DNA of 64,000 nt from Lepidurus packardi (taxonomy: Eukaryota; Arthropoda; Branchiopoda; Notostraca; Triopsidae), in the NCBI GenBank assembly GCA_023053545.1, contig JAKZAN010000025.1:185025-249024 (forward strand), written 5' to 3'. Positions 57,101-64,000 of the stretch are shown piece by piece. Below the pieces are notes generated by a model, which did not search any database, was not told where the DNA came from, and was given only the letters and a program-made list of their open reading frames with translations. Positions within the stretch are counted from its first letter, which is position 1, and each line of letters opens with the position of its first letter. The position numbers and the translations under genes are program-made.

Positions 57101-60100
57101 CGAAATCAATACATAGATATAAACGAAATTTCGACATTTGAAGAAAGCATAGTTAAGGCAATCTAATTTTGTCGTTTTTATCAATTATTATATTATATTA
57201 TTTGCATGCAAAAAACGAAATTTCGACATTTGAAGAAAGCACAGTTAAGGCAATCTAATTTTGTCGTTTTTATCAATTATTATATTATATTATTTGCATG
57301 CAAAAAACGAAATTTCGACATTTGAAGAAAGCACAGTTAAGGCAATCTAATTTTGTCGTTTTTATCAATTATTATATTATATTATTTGCATGCAAAAAAC
57401 GAAATTTCGACATTTGAAGAAAGCACAGTTAAGGCAATCTAATTTTGTCGTTTTTATCAATTATTATATTATATTATTTGCATGCAAAAAACGAAATTTC
57501 GACATTTGAAGAAAGCACAGTTAAGGCAATCTAATTTTGTCGTTTTTATCAATTATTATATTATATTATTTGCATGCAAAAAACGAAATTTCGACATTTG
57601 AAGAAAGCACAGTTAAGGCAATCTAATTTTGTCGTTTTTATCAATTATTATATTATATTATTTGCATGCAAAAAACGAAATTTCGACATTTGAAGAAAGC
57701 ACAGTTAAGGCAATCTAATTTTGTCGTTTTTATCAATTATTATATTATATTATTTGCATGCAAAAAACGAAATTTCGACATTTGAAGAAAGCACAGTTAA
57801 GGCAATCTAATTTTGTCGTTTTTATCAATTATTATATTATATTATTTGCATGCAAAAAACGAAATTTCGACATTTGAAGAAAGCACAGTTAAGGCAATCT
57901 AATTTTGTCGTTTTTATCAATTATTATATTATATTATTTGCATGCAAAAAACCGAAAGGCATTTAAAGTACGCGAAATCAATACATAGATATAAACGAAA
58001 TTTCGACATTTGAAGAAAGCACAGTTAAGGCAATCTAATTTTGTCGTTTTTATCAATTATTATATTATATTATTTGCATGCAAAAAACGAAATTTCGACA
58101 TTTGAAGAAAGCACAGTTAAGGCAATCTAATTTTGTCGTTTTTATCAATTATTATATTATATTATTTGCATGCAAAAAACGAAATTTCGACATTTGAAGA
58201 AAGCACAGTTAAGGCAATCTAATTTTGTCGTTTTTATCAATTATTATATTATATTATTTGCATGCAAAAAACGAAATTTCGACATTTGAAGAAAGCACAG
58301 TTAAGGCAATCTAATTTTGTCGTTTTTATCAATTATTATATTATATTATTTGCATGCAAAAAACGAAATTTCGACATTTGAAGAAAGCACAGTTAAGGCA
58401 ATCTAATTTTGTCGTTTTTATCAATTATTATATTATATTATTTGCATGCAAAAAACCGAAAGGCATTTAAAGTACGCGAAATCAATACATAGATATAAAC
58501 GAAATTTCGACATTTGAAGAAAGCACAGTTAAGGCAATCTAATTTTGTCGTTTTTATCAATTATTATATTATATTATTTGCATGCAAAAAACCGAAAGGC
58601 ATTTAAAGTACGCGAAATCAATACATAGATATAAACGAAATTTCGACATTTGAAGAAAGCACAGTTAAGGCAATCTAATTTTGTCGTTTTTATCAATTAT
58701 TATATTATATTATTTGCATGCAAAAAACGAAATTTCGACATTTGAAGAAAGCACAGTTAAGGCAATCTAATTTTGTCGTTTTTATCAATTATTATATTAT
58801 ATTATTTGCATGCAAAAAACGAAATTTCGACATTTGAAGAAAGCACAGTTAAGGCAATCTAATTTTGTCGTTTTTATCAATTATTATATTATATTATTTG
58901 CATGCAAAAAACGAAATTTCGACATTTGAAGAAAGCACAGTTAAGGCAATCTAATTTTGTCGTTTTTATCAATTATTATATTATATTATTTGCATGCAAA
59001 AAACCGAAAGGCATTTAAAGTACGCGAAATCAATACATAGATATAAACGAAATTTCGACATTTGAAGAAAGCACAGTTAAGGCAATCTAATTTTGTCGTT
59101 TTTATCAATTATTATATTATATTATTTGCATGCAAAAAACGAAATTTCGACATTTGAAGAAAGCACAGTTAAGGCAATCTAATTTTGTCGTTTTTATCAA
59201 TTATTATATTATATTATTTGCATGCAAAAAACGAAATTTCGACATTTGAAGAAAGCACAGTTAAGGCAATCTAATTTTGTCGTTTTTATCAATTATTATA
59301 TTATATTATTTGCATGCAAAAAACCGAAAGGCATTTAAAGTACGCGAAATCAATACATAGATATAAACGAAATTTCGACATTTGAAGAAAGCACAGTTAA
59401 GGCAATCTAATTTTGTCGTTTTTATCAATTATTATATTATATTATTTGCATGCAAAAAACGAAATTTCGACATTTGAAGAAAGCACAGTTAAGGCAATCT
59501 AATTTTGTCGTTTTTATCAATTATTATATTATATTATTTGCATGCAAAAAACGAAATTTCGACATTTGAAGAAAGCACAGTTAAGGCAATCTAATTTTGT
59601 CGTTTTTATCAATTATTATATTATATTATTTGCATGCAAAAAACGAAATTTCGACATTTGAAGAAAGCACAGTTAAGGCAATCTAATTTTGTCGTTTTTA
59701 TCAATTATTATATTATATTATTTGCATGCAAAAAACGAAATTTCGACATTTGAAGAAAGCACAGTTAAGGCAATCTAATTTTGTCGTTTTTATCATTTAT
59801 TATATTATATTATTTGCATGCAAAAAACCGAAAGGCATTTAAAGTACGCGAAATCAATACATAGATATAAACGAAATTTCGACATTTGAAGAAAGCACAG
59901 TTAAGGCAATCTAATTTTGTCGTTTTTATCAATTATTATATTATATTATTTGCATGCAAAAAACGAAATTTCGACATTTGAAGAAAGCACAGTTAAGGCA
60001 ATCTAATTTTGTCGTTTTTATCAATTATTATATTATATTATTTGCATGCAAAAAACGAAATTTCGACATTTGAAGAAAGCACAGTTAAGGCAATCTAATT

Positions 60101-63100
60101 TTGTCGTTTTTATCAATTATTATATTATATTATTTGCATGCAAAAAACGAAATTTCGACATTTGAAGAAAGCACAGTTAAGGCAATCTAATTTTGTCGTT
60201 TTTATCAATTATTATATTATATTATTTGCATGCAAAAAACCGAAAGGCATTTAAAGTACGCGAAATCAATACATAGATATAAACGAAATTTCGACATTTG
60301 AAGAAAGCACAGTTAAGGCAATCTAATTTTGTCGTTTTTATCAATTATTATATTATATTATTTGCATGCAAAAAACGAAATTTCGACATTTGAAGAAAGC
60401 ACAGTTAAGGCAATCTAATTTTGTCGTTTTTATCAATTATTATATTATATTATTTGCATGCAAAAAACGAAATTTCGACATTTGAAGAAAGCACAGTTAA
60501 GGCAATCTAATTTTGTCGTTTTTATCAATTATTATATTATATTATTTGCATGCAAAAAACCGAAAGGCATTTAAAGTACGCGAAATCAATACATAGATAT
60601 AAACGAAATTTCGACATTTGAAGAAAGCACAGTTAAGGCAATCTAATTTTGTCGTTTTTATCAATTATTATATTATATTATTTGCATGCAAAAAACGAAA
60701 TTTCGACATTTGAAGAAAGCACAGTTAAGGCAATCTAATTTTGTCGTTTTTATCAATTATTATATTATATTATTTGCATGCAAAAAACGAAATTTCGACA
60801 TTTGAAGAAAGCACAGTTAAGGCAATCTAATTTTGTCGTTTTTATCAATTATTATATTATATTATTTGCATTCAAAAAACCGAAAGGCATTTAAAGTACG
60901 CGAAATCAATACATAGATATAAACGAAATTTCGACATTTGAAGAAAGCACAGTTAAGGCAATCTAATTTTGTCGTTTTTATCAATTATTATATTATATTA
61001 TTTGCATGCAAAAAACGAAATTTCGACATTTGAAGAAAGCACAGTTAAGGCAATCTAATTTTGTCGTTTTTATCAATTATTATATTATATTATTTGCATG
61101 CAAAAAACGAAATTTCGACATTTGAAGAAAGCACAGTTAAGGCAATCTAATTTTGTCGTTTTTATCAATTATTATATTATATTATTTGCATTCAAAAAAC
61201 CTAAAGGCATTTAAAGTACGCGAAATCAATACATAGATATAAACGAAATTTCGACATTTGAAGAAAGCACAGTTAAGGCAATCTAATTTTGTCGTTTTTA
61301 TCAATTATTATATTATATTATTTGCATGCAAAAAACGAAATTTCTACATTTGAAGAAAGCACAGTTAAGGCAATCTAATTTTGTCGTTTTTATCAATTAT
61401 TATATTATATTATTTGCATGCAAAAAACGAAATTTCGACATTTGAAGAAAGCACAGTTAAGGCAATCTAATTTTGTCGTTTTTATCAATTATTATATTAT
61501 ATTATTTGCATGCAAAAAACCGAAAGGCATTTAAAGTACGCGAAATCAATACATAGATATAAACGAAATTTCGACATTTGAAGAAAGCACAGTTAAGGCA
61601 ATCTAATTTTGTCGTTTTTATCAATTATTATATTATATTATTTGCATGCAAAAAACGAAATTTCGACATTTGAAGAAAGCACAGTTAAGGCAATCTAATT
61701 TTGTCGTTTTTATCAATTATTATATTATATTATTTGCATGCAAAAAACGAAATTTCGACATTTGAAGAAAGCACAGTTAAGGCAATCTAATTTTGTCGTT
61801 TTTATCCATTATTATATTATATTATTTGCATGCAAAAAACGAAATTTCGACATTTGAAGAAAGCACAGTTAAGGCAATCTAATTTTGTCGTTTTTATCAA
61901 TTATTATATTATATTATTTGCATGCAAAAAACGAAATTTCGACATTTGAAGAAAGCACAGTTAAGGCAATCTAATTTTGTCGTTTTTATCAATTATTATA
62001 TTATATTATTTGCATGCAAAAAACGAAATTTCGACATTTGAAGAAAGCACAGTTAAGGCAATCTAATTTTGTCGTTTTTATCAATTATTATATTATATTA
62101 TTTGCATGCAAAAAACCGAAAGGCATTTAAAGTACGCGAAATCAATACATAGATATAAACGAAATTTCGACATTTGAAGAAAGCACAGTTAAGGCAATCT
62201 AATTTTGTCGTTTTTATCAATTATTATATTATATTATTTGCATGCAAAAAACGAAATTTCGACATTTGAAGAAAGCACAGTTAAGGCAATCTAATTTTGT
62301 CGTTTTTATCAATTATTATATTATATTATTTGCATGCAAAAAACGAAATTTCGACATTTGAAGAAAGCACAGTTAAGGCAATCTAATTTTGTCGTTTTTA
62401 TCAATTATTATATTATATTATTTGCATGCAAAAAACGAAATTTCGACATTTGAAGAAAGCACAGTTAAGGCAATCTAATTTTGTCGTTTTTATCAATTAT
62501 TATATTATATTATTTGCATGCAAAAAACCGAAAGGCATTTAAAGTACGCGAAATCAATACATAGATATAAACGAAATTTCGACATTTGAAGAAAGCACAG
62601 TTAAGGCAATCTAATTTTGTCGTTTTTATCAATTATTATATTATATTATTTGCATGCAAAAAACGAAATTTCGACATTTGAAGAAAGCACAGTTAAGGTA
62701 ATCTAATTTTGTCGTTTTTATCAATTATTATATTATATTATTTGCATGCAAAAAACCGAAAGGCATTTAAAGTACGCGAAATCAATACATAGATATAAAC
62801 GAAATTTCGACATTTGAAGAAAGCACAGTTAAGGCAATCTAATTTTGTCGTTTTTATCAATTATTATATTATATTATTTGCATGCAAAAAACGAAATTTC
62901 GACATTTGAAGAAAGCACAGTTAAGGCAATCTAATTTTGTCGTTTTTATCAATTATTATATTATATTATTTGCATGCAAAAAACGAAATTTCGACATTTG
63001 AAGAAAGCACAGTTAAGGCAATCTAATTTTGTCGTTTTTATCAATTATTATATTATATTATTTGCATGCAAAAAACCGAAAGGCATTTAAAGTACGCGAA

Positions 63101-64000
63101 ATCAATACATAGATATAAACGAAATTTCGACATTTGAAGAAAGCATAGTTAAGGCAATCTAATTTTGTCGTTTTTATCAATTATTATATTATATTATTTG
63201 CATGCAAAAAACGAAATTTCGACATTTGAAGAAAGCACAGTTAAGGCAATCTAATTTTGTCGTTTTTATCAATTATTATATTATATTATTTGCATGCAAA
63301 AAACGAAATTTCGACATTTGAAGAAAGCACAGTTAAGGCAATCTAATTTTGTCGTTTTTATCAATTATTATATTATATTATTTGCATGCAAAAAACGAAA
63401 TTTCGACATTTGAAGAAAGCACAGTTAAGGCAATCTAATTTTGTCGTTTTTATCAATTATTATATTATATTATTTGCATGCAAAAAACCGAAAGGCATTT
63501 AAAGTACGCGAAATCAATACATAGATATAAACGAAATTTCGACATTTGAAGAAAGCACAGTTAAGGCAATCTAATTTTGTCGTTTTTATCAATTATTATA
63601 TTATATTATTTGCATGCAAAAAACGAAATTTCGACATTTGAAGAAAGCACAGTTAAGGCAATCTAATTTTGTCGTTTTTATCAATTATTATATTATATTA
63701 TTTGCATGCAAAAAACGAAATTTCGACATTTGAAGAAAGCACAGTTAAGGCAATCTAATTTTGTCGTTTTTATCAATTATTATATTATATTATTTGCATG
63801 CAAAAAACGAAATTTCGACATTTGAAGAAAGCACAGTTAAGGCAATCTAATTTTGTCGTTTTTATCAATTATTATATTATATTATTTGCATGCAAAAAAC
63901 CGAAAGGCATTTAAAGTACGCGAAATCAATACATAGATATAAACGAAATTTCGACATTTGAAGAAAGCACAGTTAAGGCAATCTAATTTTGTCGTTTTTA
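54133..64000 (+). repeat. 92/136 bp minisatellite array, copy 4 (at least about 95 monomers)
   Basis: Nearly 9.9 kb and still continuing at the window edge. Starts with one long monomer; about 26 long forms occur, typically one per two to four short forms, a denser pattern than in copies 1 and 3. Paired rare variants (GGTAATC at 55331, 56703, 62699 and GCATAG at 55778, 57150, 63146) recur at identical offsets, exposing higher-order block duplications of 1372 and 5996 bp. Confidence 0.95.

Larger units (their letters stand above)
49981..64000 (+). mobile_element. giant TIR-bounded composite unit, copy 4, right part outside the window
   Basis: The left TIR (49981-50093 and 52608-52674), the OTU insertion and the start of the minisatellite are present; the window ends inside the minisatellite, so the 284-residue gene, second array and right TIR are expected beyond 64000 but not seen. 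Confidence 0.7.

Noticed and set aside
5550-64000. Telomeric or subtelomeric repeat
   Set aside because: No short G-rich telomere-type repeat is seen anywhere in the window, so a subtelomeric position is unsupported.

Overview
The window looks like animal (eukaryotic) nuclear DNA. It is AT-rich and gene-poor, has no bacterial-style operons, and is built from mobile elements and tandem repeats. A TATA box plus TTCAGT initiator before one gene and a BEL/Pao-type LTR retrotransposon with a tRNA-Gly primer site fit a metazoan. The initiator is arthropod-like, but that is weak evidence and I cannot name the species.

Layout. Bases 1-1089 are the 5' end of an LTR retrotransposon on the minus strand (405 bp LTR, primer site, start of a gag-like frame) that runs off the left edge. 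The rest is a head-to-tail array of one very large, TIR-bounded unit: copies at 1400-17412, 17688-36152, 36428-49705 and 49981 to beyond 64000, separated by an identical-length 275 bp spacer. Copies are nearly identical outside their tandem repeats; the unit length (about 16.0, 18.5 and 13.3 kb) varies because two internal arrays differ in monomer number. The retrotransposon sits inside the terminal repeat of a preceding unit, so the array very probably continues to the left.

Each unit, left to right: (i) a left TIR of about 180 bp, split by a 2.5 kb insertion that has its own imperfect TIRs, an 11 bp target duplication and a gene for an OTU-type cysteine protease; (ii) about 1.5 kb of AT-rich DNA; (iii) a minisatellite of 92 bp and 136 bp monomers (4.7 to at least 9.9 kb); (iv) on the minus strand a 57-codon ORF directly downstream of an unrecognised 284-residue protein with a basic patch and C-terminal coiled coil; (v) two adjacent long perfect hairpins; (vi) a second array of about 207 bp monomers, each with a TATA box and initiator-like site; (vii) about 1.1 kb with another perfect hairpin; (viii) the intact right TIR of 180 bp.

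Interpretation. The unit resembles a giant composite DNA transposon, or a TIR-flanked satellite repeat, that carries no recognisable transposase in this window. The OTU gene arrived as a nested insertion before the array was amplified, because every copy has it at the same base. The OTU frame is intact in copies 2 and 4 and broken by one stop in copies 1 and 3. Marker bases switch between pairings of copies, which points to unequal exchange or gene conversion. Function, mobility and expression are inference; the repeat architecture, hairpins, TIRs, target duplication and reading frames are read directly from the sequence.
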